From positions 2,418,001-2,482,000 of the forward strand of contig NZ_CP011427.1 in assembly GCF_001506165.1 (NCBI RefSeq): 64,000 bases of DNA. Direction: 5' to 3'. The stretch's first letter is position 1; each line of letters opens with the position of its first letter. Shown piece after piece: positions 51,474 through 60,694 of this stretch. The DNA is from Pantoea vagans (GTDB taxonomy: Bacteria > Pseudomonadota > Gammaproteobacteria > Enterobacterales > Enterobacteriaceae). A model generated the notes under the pieces. That model was not told the DNA's origin. It did not search any database and worked only from the letters and a program-made list of their open reading frames with translations. The position numbers and the translations under genes are program-made.

Positions 51474-51617
51474 TTAGCTCATCCATAACGTCACCATCAG
51501 GACGAAGATTATAAGGGTAACAGAGGTCACTGCAAGTACCACAATGGCGAAGTGTGCGTCGTCGAGCGACTGTCTTAACGGTTCATCGTGATCGTCAGGT
51601 GGCGCGGGTGAACTCAT
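51474..51617 (-). CDS. Micro-membrane protein, 47 residues
   Basis: Translating the minus strand from the ATG at 51617 gives a 47-residue protein: acidic N-terminus (MSSPAPPDDHDEPLRQSLDD) and one membrane helix (FAIVVLAVTSVTLIIFVLMV) ending WMS. No family recognised. The ribosome site is weak. Its pairing with the similar-sized membrane protein downstream, and the charge/hydrophobic pattern, argue that it is real; still tentative. Confidence 0.5.
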   Translation of the reverse strand: MSSPAPPDDHDEPLRQSLDDAHFAIVVLAVTSVTLIIFVLMVTLWMS

Positions 51618-51717
51618 GTTGACTCAATAACAAGAAGACGTTTTAAGCGCAGGATTGCCGCACTGAGTGTAATGAAATGCAGGATAAGGTACAGGATTAT
51701 TTCAGCATGAAATGACA

Positions 51718-51745
51718 ACGGGGCGCGATTGCGCCCCGTAAACAG
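51718..51745 (-). terminator. Terminator-like hairpin after the TonB receptor gene
   Basis: Perfect 9-bp stem ACGGGGCGC/GCGCCCCGT with GATT loop (51718-51739), abutting the receptor stop at 51750. On the minus strand the following sequence is TGTCATTT, a modest T-tract. Confidence 0.65.
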
Positions 51746-51749
51746 CAGA

Positions 51750-53954
51750 TTAGAAATCGTAGCTCATAGAGACTTTCAGGGTACGTGGTTCGCCCTGGAA
51801 GATGTAATAGCCATAGCTTTCTACGCTGGACCAGTATTTCTCATTGGTTACGTTATCCACACCGACGCGCCAGACCATGTCGTGATCGTTAAGCTTGGTA
51901 CGGTAACGCATGCCCAAATCCAGAGTGGTGTAGCTATCAAGCGACTTGGTGTTTTGTGAATCCGCATATTGTGAACCCGAGTGATTCACATACGCTGTTG
52001 CCGTCAGGCCATCCACCGGCTTGATATCGTATTCTGCACCCAGCACGAAGTAGTAACGCGGCACGCCAATCGCCTGTTTACCGTTCAAGCTACCGTTTGC
52101 TGACTCCGTGATCTGTGCGTCCAGCCAGGTCGCGCTGCCGTTAAGGCGGAAGCCCAAGACCGGCTCACCAAACAGGTTCAGCTCAACACCGCGATTGCGT
52201 TGCTCACCATTCAGCGCGTAGACGTTATCGCTGTTGGTGATGGCATTTGGCTTACGAATATCAAACAGTGACAGCGCACCACCTACGCGATCGAAATCGA
52301 CTTTTACGCCCACTTCATTCTGCTTAGAGTGCGCAATGCCGGTGGTTTTACCGTAGTTAGCTGCGGTGTTTGGCGCCGCGCTACCCGGTTGCAACGCTTC
52401 GGTATGGTTGGCATAGAAAGAGACTTCTTTCCACGGCTTATAGACCACACCATAGGTTGGCATCCAGCGACTGGCATCAAAGCGAGAATCCGTATCTTCG
52501 GCACCTGTGTCGTTATCGTAGCTGCGTACCACCACTTTCTGATGACGTGCGCCAGCAGTGAACAGCACGGTATCATCAAAGAAGCCTAAGGTATCGCTCA
52601 GCAGATAACCCTGAGTGCGTGTGCGGCCGGTGGTTAATGGATCATGATAATCACCGCTGCCGGAAGTAGTAACAGGTACCACTGTGGTTGGGGTGTCATA
52701 GATGTTGGTATCAACCGATCCTGCGCCGTAACGCCATGCCGTTTTGTCCGTTTTAGTGATGGCGGAATAACCAAAGTTAACTTTATGCGTCACGAAACCA
52801 GTGGTGAAATTGCCACGAATGCCGGTCATGCCGCTGAATCCATCGATAATACGATTGGTATCTAAACGAGCGTACTGCGCATCACCGCTGGCATCGGACA
52901 CCGCCGGGCTGGCGTAAAGGCCAATCTCATGTGAGTGCTGTGCGCCAAGAGCGCCGTACCACGTCCAGTTATCTGTGAGGTCATACTCTGCCTTCGCCAT
53001 ACCGAATTCGCTTTCGATATTGCTGTAGACCCAAGGCTGGCTGGTGTTATGTGTTGCGTCCGGCGCATCAGGGATAAAGTCCAGGCCACTGACGTTCACA
53101 CCGATACGACCACCGTGGAAAGTCTGCTTCTGGTAGCCGACATCCAGAGAGGTACGTAAACGGTCACCACGGTAATCCAGTCCCAGTGATGCTGCCGTAG
53201 TGCGGCGCTTTTCGCCATGAACCGCGGTATCGCCTTCACGATCCAACACATTCACGCGCACACCAAACTGGTTGTTATCGCCAAAGCGGCGACCGGCATC
53301 CATAGATCCGCCAACCTGAGAAGACGAGGTGTAATCCAGCCCAACGCGCGCCATCGGTGTATCTTCCGCGTGTTTTGGCTCAAGATTAATCATCCCGCCT
53401 ACGCCCGAAGTCGCCGCACCGTTAACCAGTGAGTTCGCCCCTTTAAACACTTCAACGCGGTCAATCAACTGCGTATCGATAACCTGACGCGGTACCACAC
53501 CTGGCAAACCGCCAAATGTCATGTCATCGCCATCCAGTTCAAAACCACGGATGCGATACGTCTCTGCGTAGTTACCGTAGCCCTGCACGTTCTGTACGCT
53601 TGCGTCATTCTTCACCACATCAGCAATGGTTTTAGCCTGCTGATCCTGAATCATCTTCGAGGTGAAACCGATGACGTTAAACGGCACGTCCATGGCATTT
53701 TGTTCACCCAGCATGCCTAAGCGACCACCGTGGGCAATCTGCCCATCAAGATAGGCAGGCACTAAATCATTGCCGCCTGGCTTGAAATCCGCTTGTGGTG
53801 TCGCCGTGACGGTGAGGGTCGGCTGATCTTTTTTCGCATCAGCCGTTGAGGTTGTGGTGTTGGTGGTGGCAGCCATCACTGGCAAACAACCGGCACTGAC
53901 CATAACAGCGAGCAGCGTCGGTTTCAGTCCGGGATTGAAAGGCGTCATGCGCAT
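51750..53954 (-). CDS. TonB-dependent siderophore receptor
   Basis: Outer-membrane gated barrel importing a ferric siderophore; the sequence resembles the FcuA/ferrichrome-type receptor group, but the ligand is not certain. The 734-aa precursor has a signal peptide ending MAA, a TonB-box-like stretch TLTVTATP, a plug domain (DVPFNVIGFTSKMIQDQQAK; FKGANSLVNG; GVGGMINLEPK) and a C-terminal barrel ending in Phe (KVSMSYDF). A Fur-box-like sequence lies upstream. No siderophore-utilisation genes adjoin it. Confidence 0.9.
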   Translation of the reverse strand: MRMTPFNPGLKPTLLAVMVSAGCLPVMAATTNTTTSTADAKKDQPTLTVTATPQADFKPGGNDLVPAYLDGQIAHGGRLGMLGEQNAMDVPFNVIGFTSKMIQDQQAKTIADVVKNDASVQNVQGYGNYAETYRIRGFELDGDDMTFGGLPGVVPRQVIDTQLIDRVEVFKGANSLVNGAATSGVGGMINLEPKHAEDTPMARVGLDYTSSSQVGGSMDAGRRFGDNNQFGVRVNVLDREGDTAVHGEKRRTTAASLGLDYRGDRLRTSLDVGYQKQTFHGGRIGVNVSGLDFIPDAPDATHNTSQPWVYSNIESEFGMAKAEYDLTDNWTWYGALGAQHSHEIGLYASPAVSDASGDAQYARLDTNRIIDGFSGMTGIRGNFTTGFVTHKVNFGYSAITKTDKTAWRYGAGSVDTNIYDTPTTVVPVTTSGSGDYHDPLTTGRTRTQGYLLSDTLGFFDDTVLFTAGARHQKVVVRSYDNDTGAEDTDSRFDASRWMPTYGVVYKPWKEVSFYANHTEALQPGSAAPNTAANYGKTTGIAHSKQNEVGVKVDFDRVGGALSLFDIRKPNAITNSDNVYALNGEQRNRGVELNLFGEPVLGFRLNGSATWLDAQITESANGSLNGKQAIGVPRYYFVLGAEYDIKPVDGLTATAYVNHSGSQYADSQNTKSLDSYTTLDLGMRYRTKLNDHDMVWRVGVDNVTNEKYWSSVESYGYYIFQGEPRTLKVSMSYDF

Positions 53955-53976
53955 GGAAAACCCCTGATAAGAAGTA

Positions 53977-53996
53977 AAGTGATAATCATTATTATT
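53977..53996 (-). promoter_or_regulatory. Fur box upstream of the TonB receptor gene
   Basis: GATAATCATTATTATTG on the + strand matches 12 of 13 positions of the right part of the Fur consensus, about 25 bp before the start codon. Predicts repression by iron. Confidence 0.65.
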
Positions 53997-54177
53997 GCGG
54001 TTTGCGATTATGCGTTCTGCTAATAAGAAAGCAAGAAAAATCGCTGAACTTTCTTAGTCAGGTGTGGTCTGGCAGGGAGAAGCGTTAAGAAAGGGTAAAG
54101 ATTGCGGAGATAGCGTATCAATTCAGCCATTTTCACGCATTTTAAGTAGGGATTTGAGGCCGGATAAAAATGAAATA

Positions 54178-54206
54178 GTCACGGCTTCGGTGAATGAAGC
54201 CGTGAC
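54178..54206 (-). terminator. Terminator of the aryl polyene operon
   Basis: Perfect 11-bp stem GTCACGGCTTC/GAAGCCGTGAC with a 7-nt loop, 12 bp past the apeR stop. On the minus strand it is followed by TATTTCATTTTTAT. Confidence 0.8.
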
Positions 54207-54217
54207 GCAAAGACGTG

Positions 54218-55453
54218 TCAGGCATCGCGCCAGCGTTTAAACACCAATGAGGTATTGATGCCGCCAAACGCGAAATTGTTGGACTGGATATAATCGGTTT
54301 CAAGATGACGCGGTTCGCCGATGATGTAATCCAGATCGCCGCACTCTGCAGCGGGCTGGGTCAAATTCAGCGTGGGTGCAAACCAGCCCTCGCGCATCAT
54401 CTCAATGCTCATCCAGGCTTCCAGCGCACCACAGGCGCCCAGGGTATGTCCAAAGTAGCTTTTCAATGACGAAATCTGCGTGCTGTTGCCGAAAATCGCT
54501 GCCGTTGCCTGGCTCTCAGCGATATCCCCGCGATCGGTAGCGGTACCGTGCGCGTTAATATAACCAATCTGATCCGCCGTCACGCCTGCGCTCTTCAATG
54601 CCCGCTCAATACAGATCTGCATGGTTTCACGCTGTGGTTGGGTGATATGTGCCGCATCGCAGTTGGTGTGGAAACCCACCAGCTCGGCATAAATCGTCGC
54701 ACCGCGCGCTTGCGCATGCTCCAGTGATTCGAGTATCAAGGTGCCCGCACCTTCACCAATCACTAAACCATCGCGCTGCTGGTCAAACGGCGCAGGAGAG
54801 GTCTGGGGAGCATCGTTGCGTTGGCTGGTGGCAAACAGCGTATCAAACACCGCAGCTTCAGATGGACACAGCTCTTCGGCGCCGCCCGCCACCATCACCG
54901 TCTGATAACCGTGACGAATCGCTTCCCATGCATAACCAATTGCCTGGCTACCTGACGTACAAGCGCTTGATGTGGGGATGACGCGGCCGCGCAGGCCAAA
55001 AAACAGTCCGGCATTGACGGCGGTGGTGTGTGGCATCATCTGCACATAGGTGGTGCCAGTAATGTTGTTGGTATGCTTTTCGGTCAACATGGTGGCGAAT
55101 TCGCTCACCGGTCCGGTACTGCCGGTTGACGAACCATAAGCAATGCCGGTTTCACCGTTGGTCAGCACTGGATGGTCTATCAATCCCGCGTGTTCTAACG
55201 CCAGTTCAGTGGCACGTGTGGCCATCAGTGACACACGGCCCATGGCGCGAATGCGTTTTCGCGTGTAGTGCGCAGGCAGCTCGAAGTTATCCACTGGTGC
55301 GCCGAGCAGTGTATGCAGCCCGTCATAAATCTGCCATTCAGGCATTTTACGCACTGCATTTTGCCCCTGTTTCAAACGAGCCGCCACGGCTGGCCAGTTT
55401 TCGCCGAAGGCGGTGACGCCCCCCATGCCGGTTACCACTACACGCTGAATCAA
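54218..55453 (-). CDS. apeR: Aryl polyene ketosynthase ApeR
   Basis: FabF-like 3-oxoacyl-ACP synthase of the APE pathway; in characterised clusters ApeR is a separate homodimeric ketosynthase alongside ApeO/ApeC. The 411-aa product has all catalytic residues: C165 (TSSACTSG), H302 (NAHGTATDRGD), K331 and H336 (SLKSYFGHTLGACGA). It overlaps apeQ by 4 bp (ATGA) and is last in the operon. Identity rests on motifs plus the apeH-R gene order. Confidence 0.88.
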   Translation of the reverse strand: MIQRVVVTGMGGVTAFGENWPAVAARLKQGQNAVRKMPEWQIYDGLHTLLGAPVDNFELPAHYTRKRIRAMGRVSLMATRATELALEHAGLIDHPVLTNGETGIAYGSSTGSTGPVSEFATMLTEKHTNNITGTTYVQMMPHTTAVNAGLFFGLRGRVIPTSSACTSGSQAIGYAWEAIRHGYQTVMVAGGAEELCPSEAAVFDTLFATSQRNDAPQTSPAPFDQQRDGLVIGEGAGTLILESLEHAQARGATIYAELVGFHTNCDAAHITQPQRETMQICIERALKSAGVTADQIGYINAHGTATDRGDIAESQATAAIFGNSTQISSLKSYFGHTLGACGALEAWMSIEMMREGWFAPTLNLTQPAAECGDLDYIIGEPRHLETDYIQSNNFAFGGINTSLVFKRWRDA

Positions 55454-56181
55454 AGCATACCTCCGTTGATTGAAATCACCTGGCGTGTCACATAGCCCGC
55501 GATATCTGACATCAGGTAGCTGGCGAGCCCGGCCACCTCTTCCGCTGCCCCCATTCGCTTCATCGGGATCATTTTCAGCGCTTCATCGATCACCAGCGGT
55601 TCAAGATCGGTCATGCCGGTATCGATCAAACCCGGCGCGATACAGTTCACGGTGATTTTGCGTTTTGCCAGTTCGATAGCCAGCGCCTTAGTGGCACCGA
55701 TAATACCTGCTTTTGCAGCACTGTAATTGACCTGCCCACGATTCCCCATCAGGCCAGACACCGATGACAAGGTTATGATGCGGCCGCCTTTGCGCAGGCC
55801 AATCATTGGCATCACGCACGGATGAATCACGTTATAGAAGCTGTCGAGGTTGGTGTGGATCACGCTGTCCCACTCATCTTCTGTTAACGCCGGGAAAGCG
55901 CCGTCACGCGTGATTCCCGCGTTATTGACCACGCCATAATAAGCGCCGTGAGCCTCGATATCCTGTTCGATGGCGGTTCGTGTGGCATCGCGTTGTGCGA
56001 CATCGAACTGCAGTTTACGCCCGCTGCCGCCTGCTGCGGCCATCAACGCCAGTGTCTGTTCTGCGCCCTGCTCATCACGATGATAGTGAACCACCACCTC
56101 AAATCCATCCTGCGCCAGACGCAGTGCGATGGCGCGGCCAATCCCTTTACTGGCACCGGTCACTAATACGCTGCGTGTCAT
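55450..56181 (-). CDS. apeQ: Aryl polyene 3-ketoacyl-ACP reductase ApeQ
   Basis: FabG-like short-chain dehydrogenase reducing the keto group during polyene elongation. The 243-aa product has TGASKGIG (8-15), NNAG (86-89) and the triad S140, Y153, K157 (NYSAAK). ATGA overlaps on both sides (apeP, apeR). Diverged from the housekeeping fabG at 4850-5584, so a dedicated copy rather than a duplicate in dosage. Confidence 0.9.
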   Translation of the reverse strand: MTRSVLVTGASKGIGRAIALRLAQDGFEVVVHYHRDEQGAEQTLALMAAAGGSGRKLQFDVAQRDATRTAIEQDIEAHGAYYGVVNNAGITRDGAFPALTEDEWDSVIHTNLDSFYNVIHPCVMPMIGLRKGGRIITLSSVSGLMGNRGQVNYSAAKAGIIGATKALAIELAKRKITVNCIAPGLIDTGMTDLEPLVIDEALKMIPMKRMGAAEEVAGLASYLMSDIAGYVTRQVISINGGML

Positions 56182-56654
56182 GGCTGAGTTCCTTGTTGTG
56201 CTAATTGGGTTAATTCTTGTTCATCCGGCTGATAGGTATTCAGACGGCCACTGGCGATCACTACGTCATTACAACGGATTTCGCCTTCAAAACTGCCGAG
56301 TTTGTCATCACGCATCAACAGGTGCATCTCAACACGTAAGGTGCTATTCGCTGCAAAACTCGGCGTCGTTGCACGATAACCGCGTCCACCCAGCAACATG
56401 CCGGGACGAATTTCCGTATCGCCGCGCTGGTGCGCATGAAATCCTGACCAGACGCCTACCGTTTGCGCCATGATTTCAACGCCAAACCACGCGGGTAATG
56501 CGCCTTGCGGGTTGAGAAACGGAGCCAGCACACCTGAGTGATTGAGGGTGACTTCACACACCACGCGGTCTTCGCTGACCTGAATCACGCGGTCCAGTAA
56601 CAGCATCGGTGCCCGGTGCGGCAGATAATGGCTCACCGGCAGAAAATCAGTCAT
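56178..56654 (-). CDS. apeP: Aryl polyene 3-hydroxyacyl-ACP dehydratase ApeP
   Basis: Hot-dog dehydratase; in characterised systems it pairs with ApeI to form the active dehydratase. The 158-aa product starts MTDFLPVSHYLPHRAPMLLL, the FabZ-like catalytic His region (H13), and has GVEIMAQTVG with the partner acidic residue. It overlaps apeO by 8 bp and apeQ by 4 bp. Confidence 0.87.
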   Translation of the reverse strand: MTDFLPVSHYLPHRAPMLLLDRVIQVSEDRVVCEVTLNHSGVLAPFLNPQGALPAWFGVEIMAQTVGVWSGFHAHQRGDTEIRPGMLLGGRGYRATTPSFAANSTLRVEMHLLMRDDKLGSFEGEIRCNDVVIASGRLNTYQPDEQELTQLAQQGTQP

Positions 56655-57804
56655 AAGGCCTTCCTACAATCAGGCAGGTATTGTTCCCACCAAAAGCGAA
56701 CGAGTTTGAGGCAATCATCGGACGCGCCAGCGGTTGTGGCGACGTCAGTACTCCACACGCAGGCAAGCTACTATCCAGTGTGGTCGCGCTAAAATCCTGC
56801 GCCGGTAACGGCAAGTTGTACTGCAAAATTAGCGCCGCCAGCGCCGCTTCTGTAGCACCCGCTGCGCCCAGAGTATGACCGGTAAGATGTTTGGTCGAAC
56901 TGCAGGGCACGCGATCGCCAAACAATCGATGTATCACCCCGGCCTCTACCTGATCGTTCAGCGGTGTCGCGGTGCCATGCAGATTAATGTAACCAATATC
57001 CTGCGGCTGCAATCCGGCCTGTTGCAACGCCATCTGCATCGCGCGCTCAGCGCCCACCCCTTCCGGATGAGGTGCTGACATATGCCAGGCATCCGATGAC
57101 TCTCCCGAACCGAGTAGCGCCAGCGGCTGGGGTTCACGCGTCAGCAATAACAGCGCAGCGGCTTCGCCTATCGAGATGCCGTCACGCTCGGCGCTGAACG
57201 GTGCACAGTGATGTTCCGATAACGAATCCAGACTGGCAAAGCCATTGATGGGCATACGGCTCAATGAATCCGCGCCGCCGACCAGCGCCACATCGGCCAG
57301 ACCGGCATCGATCAGACGTTGGCCGCTGATCAGCGCACGTGCGCTGGAGGAACAGGCGGTTGAAATGGTATAAGCCGGACCGTCCAGGTCGAGATAGTGC
57401 GCGAGAAAGCGTGAAGGATCGCCCAACTCCTGCATGCGATAGTCATAACCGGGTAAACCCGTATCTCGCTGACGATCGCCCTCATCCACGCCGGAGGTGC
57501 TGGTGCCGAGTACAATGGCAACCCGCTCACGGCCAAATTGCGCAATCGCCGCCTCCACCGCTGGGCGCATCTGATCCAGTGCCGCCAGCAACAGTTGGTT
57601 ATTGCGGGTGTTATGCGCCGCCAGTTCAGCGGGGATTGCTGGCAACGTGCCCTGCACTTCCCCCAGCCAGCAGCTTTTACCGTGCTGTAACCACCCTTCT
57701 CGCGGCTGCATGCCTGGCGCATACCCTGAGGTGAGCTGGGTAGCAATCTCCGCGAGGCTGTTGCCCAGCGCATTCATCATGCCGAACGCTGAAATGTACA
57801 TCAT
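56647..57804 (-). CDS. apeO: Aryl polyene ketosynthase ApeO
   Basis: Main elongating ketosynthase; elsewhere it works as a heterodimer with the chain-length-type subunit ApeC, which would lie upstream beyond this window. The 385-aa product keeps C151 (STACSSSA), H276 (NLHGTATPLND), K305 and H310 (STKHLTGHTLGAAGA), so it should be active. The ATGA overlap with apeN fixes the start. Confidence 0.88.
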   Translation of the reverse strand: MMYISAFGMMNALGNSLAEIATQLTSGYAPGMQPREGWLQHGKSCWLGEVQGTLPAIPAELAAHNTRNNQLLLAALDQMRPAVEAAIAQFGRERVAIVLGTSTSGVDEGDRQRDTGLPGYDYRMQELGDPSRFLAHYLDLDGPAYTISTACSSSARALISGQRLIDAGLADVALVGGADSLSRMPINGFASLDSLSEHHCAPFSAERDGISIGEAAALLLLTREPQPLALLGSGESSDAWHMSAPHPEGVGAERAMQMALQQAGLQPQDIGYINLHGTATPLNDQVEAGVIHRLFGDRVPCSSTKHLTGHTLGAAGATEAALAALILQYNLPLPAQDFSATTLDSSLPACGVLTSPQPLARPMIASNSFAFGGNNTCLIVGRPYD

Positions 57805-58376
57805 GAAGAAGCATCCAGATGCTGGATTTGGATTTGATAACCGAAGGCGCGTTGATCGATGCTAATCGGCTCGCGCACGTCCCCGCGTTGCAGATAACGA
57901 ATCAGTGTCACGATCTGGCCAGCAGGATCGCGCAGTTCGCGACGATCGCCGCTGTCCACCAGTTGCCAACCCGGCGGCAACTGCGTCTGCCAGGCACTGA
58001 TCGGCCAGTGGCTGAGCATCACATCCGCCAATACCTGGCTGGCGGGAGGCATTTCTGGCAGCGCCATCATCTGTTGCGTATGAATGCCGGTTTTATCATA
58101 GGTCACGCGGAACAGGCGAATACCCAGCGATGACAAACCCGCCAGGCTAATCTGCTGTGCATCCGCGTTCAACAACACCAGCAGAGACTGGGTTTTCCCT
58201 TTCGCGTGACCGGTCAACAATTGTTGCTGCTGAAAAGCCGGCGAAATCCCCGGAGCAGGCAAAGTGACACGCACCCCCGGTTTCAGCCATGCAGTGGGCC
58301 GGTTCGATTGGCTATCCTGTTGGGCACAGCCACTCAACAGCAGGCTGAACACCAGCAATAAGGCACTCGTTTTCAT
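57801..58376 (-). CDS. apeN: DUF3261 lipoprotein ApeN
   Basis: Outer-membrane-type lipoprotein of the APE export set, role undefined. From the ATG at 58376 (191 aa) there is a signal peptide with lipobox LLSGC (MKTSALLLVFSLLLSGC), then a Gln/Ser linker and a beta-rich domain. I chose this start because it overlaps the apeM stop as ATGA and begins a clean signal peptide; a longer frame from 58445 would not. Confidence 0.87.
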   Translation of the reverse strand: MKTSALLLVFSLLLSGCAQQDSQSNRPTAWLKPGVRVTLPAPGISPAFQQQQLLTGHAKGKTQSLLVLLNADAQQISLAGLSSLGIRLFRVTYDKTGIHTQQMMALPEMPPASQVLADVMLSHWPISAWQTQLPPGWQLVDSGDRRELRDPAGQIVTLIRYLQRGDVREPISIDQRAFGYQIQIQHLDASS

Positions 58377-60694
58377 CGTTGCTTCCTTTTGCCCGGAGCC
58401 AACGCCATCGGCGCCAGCAAAAATGCACAAAAAATCCCGCTGCACAGTACCGTACCAAAGCCACTGATTGCCGCCGTGCTACTGAACACCAGCATGCCCA
58501 ACGTGAGCAGCGTGGTCATCATCGCCAGCGTCACTGCCAGCATCGATGTCAGCGGCGTCCCGCGCGGATTACTGAAGAACAGCGTGTAATTAATCCCAAT
58601 CCCGAGCACAAGGATCAGCGCCAGCAGTGCAAACAAGTTCAGGCTGGCACCGATCCAGCCCAGCGTGGCCAGTGCCGCCGCCAGTGATAACCATGACGGC
58701 AAGGCACTGCGCAAACCCGCCTGCAAACCGAGACGCACGGTGTAACTGACCGTGATCAGTAACAGCGCCAGTGCCAGTAACCCACTTAACAAGGTGCGCC
58801 AGAAACGGAACAATTCATCATAGCTGGCCTTACGATCGACCCAACTCACACCGGGCTGCTGTGTCGCCAACTCTTGCAGCGCCAGACTGTTTTTCACCCC
58901 GTTCACCGGGACCAGTACGCTGCTGCGCCCATCGGGCAACGACAACCACAGTAAACGCCAGCCTTCACTGAGCGGGCTCGCCAACCAGTCACTGGCTTTT
59001 ACTGGCATAGCATTAAGATCAGCACTGGCTGCGGTGATCCCCGCCTGCTTTAAGCGTTCAAGAATAGTGGGGGCCGCCTGCTGCAACAGTTGCACATCTT
59101 GTTGTTGCTGCTTCAGGGAGTTCAGCGGCAAAACACGGTAGCCTGCTAACCAGCCCTGCTGCTGCGCCTGTTGTAATTTGGGCGCCAGCGTACTCAGGCG
59201 CTGCAGCGCTTGCTGCTCATTCTCCCCCCAGACGACAAACCAGGTTTGGTCCGCCTGCTGGCCGGTCAGTTGCGCCAGTTGGCGGTCCTGGGCCAGTAAA
59301 CGGGCGGGAGCACTCTGTAAATGGGCAATATCATCATCGATGCGTAGCTGGACCATGCCGCTAATGGCATAAACGGCCACCAGCAGCGGCAAACCAAATT
59401 TCAGTAAATTGTTACGACGCCACGCGGCTAACCAGCGCGCCAGCCACACCATGGCCGGGATCGGACGCACCGGTAGCCCTCGCACCAGCCAAGGATAGAA
59501 ACAGATCACCGTCAGGCAAGATGCGCTCAACCCACTGGCGGCGAACACCGCCAGCTGACGCAAGCCGGGGAATGGCGCTAATAACATCAACAACCACGCG
59601 ATGGCGGTGGTACCGAGCGCCAGCAATAGCGTCGCGCGGACTTTGTGCAAACTTTGCCACGGCGAAGATTGCTCACCATGCACCATCCGCTCCGTCAGGT
59701 AGTACAGCGTATAATCGGCAGAGATACCGACAATACTGAGGCTCATCACCAGCGTAGTGAGATGCAGCTCACCAAAACAGATTAAGGTCAGTACCGTTCC
59801 CGCCATGGCACCTATCGCCACCGACAGCGCACACAGCGCCAGCGGTCGCAGCGATCGAAACACCAGCCAAACCAGTACCAGTAAACCACCCAGCGTGACA
59901 CTGCCAAGGGTTTCCACATCGTGCTGGGCGCGTTGGCTGGCGTCATCACTGAACAACACCGTGCCGCGTGTTAACACTTGCGCATCTGGCCAGCGGGTTT
60001 TCAACTGCTGCTCTAACTGATTCAACGCCGTCACCAGCTGATGACTTTGCTGGATGCTAAAGGCGTTGCTGGACAGCTCACCGTGCAGGAAATACCAGCG
60101 GCGTGGCTCGGCGTCATTCACCGTTAACCAGCCGTTATGCAGCACCATTTTGCTGGCGTTTTGTTGCAGCGCCAGCTGCGCACCGCGCACCAGCAACAGG
60201 GGATCGTTGTGGATCTCTTTGCTGCCTACACCGGCAAAGGCCGAAAACAGCTGCGCCAAAATCCAGTCAGCTTGCGCACCACCGCCGTTTTGCAAGCGCG
60301 CACGGGTCAGGGGATCAATTAATCCATTGCGATGCTGAAACGCATACGTGCCCCAACGTTGCATCTGGTCATCATCCAGCGCACCGCTCACCTGCCTGAG
60401 CATCGGCAATCCCTGCAACTGGCTTTGCCACCATGCCGCCACTGCATCACCCTCTTGCTCTTTAGCACTGACCAGCCACACCAGTTGGCGGTCAAGGCGC
60501 TGCATAAAGCCCTGCTGAATCTCAGCCGGAGCCTGCCCGAGATTTTGCTGAGGCAACAAGGCCAGTACACTGCTGTTCAACTGGCTACGCGGTAACAGCA
60601 CCGCCAGTGCCACGGCGAGTGCCAGGCACACGCTCAGCCACAGTAGCGCGGAAATTTTTTCACTGCGCTGGGGCAAAACGCGCTCGCTCTTCAT
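58373..60694 (-). CDS. apeM: MMPL/RND-type exporter ApeM
   Basis: Large inner-membrane exporter thought to move the aryl polyene lipid. The 773-aa product has the two-fold RND layout: an N-terminal helix, a large periplasmic loop (about 40-250), a helix bundle with GISADYTLYYLTERM, a second loop, and a second bundle with GIGINYTLFFSNPRGTP. Its start lies 35 bp inside apeL, the longest overlap in the cluster; no closer ATG exists. Confidence 0.88.
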   Translation of the reverse strand: MKSERVLPQRSEKISALLWLSVCLALAVALAVLLPRSQLNSSVLALLPQQNLGQAPAEIQQGFMQRLDRQLVWLVSAKEQEGDAVAAWWQSQLQGLPMLRQVSGALDDDQMQRWGTYAFQHRNGLIDPLTRARLQNGGGAQADWILAQLFSAFAGVGSKEIHNDPLLLVRGAQLALQQNASKMVLHNGWLTVNDAEPRRWYFLHGELSSNAFSIQQSHQLVTALNQLEQQLKTRWPDAQVLTRGTVLFSDDASQRAQHDVETLGSVTLGGLLVLVWLVFRSLRPLALCALSVAIGAMAGTVLTLICFGELHLTTLVMSLSIVGISADYTLYYLTERMVHGEQSSPWQSLHKVRATLLLALGTTAIAWLLMLLAPFPGLRQLAVFAASGLSASCLTVICFYPWLVRGLPVRPIPAMVWLARWLAAWRRNNLLKFGLPLLVAVYAISGMVQLRIDDDIAHLQSAPARLLAQDRQLAQLTGQQADQTWFVVWGENEQQALQRLSTLAPKLQQAQQQGWLAGYRVLPLNSLKQQQQDVQLLQQAAPTILERLKQAGITAASADLNAMPVKASDWLASPLSEGWRLLWLSLPDGRSSVLVPVNGVKNSLALQELATQQPGVSWVDRKASYDELFRFWRTLLSGLLALALLLITVSYTVRLGLQAGLRSALPSWLSLAAALATLGWIGASLNLFALLALILVLGIGINYTLFFSNPRGTPLTSMLAVTLAMMTTLLTLGMLVFSSTAAISGFGTVLCSGIFCAFLLAPMALAPGKRKQR

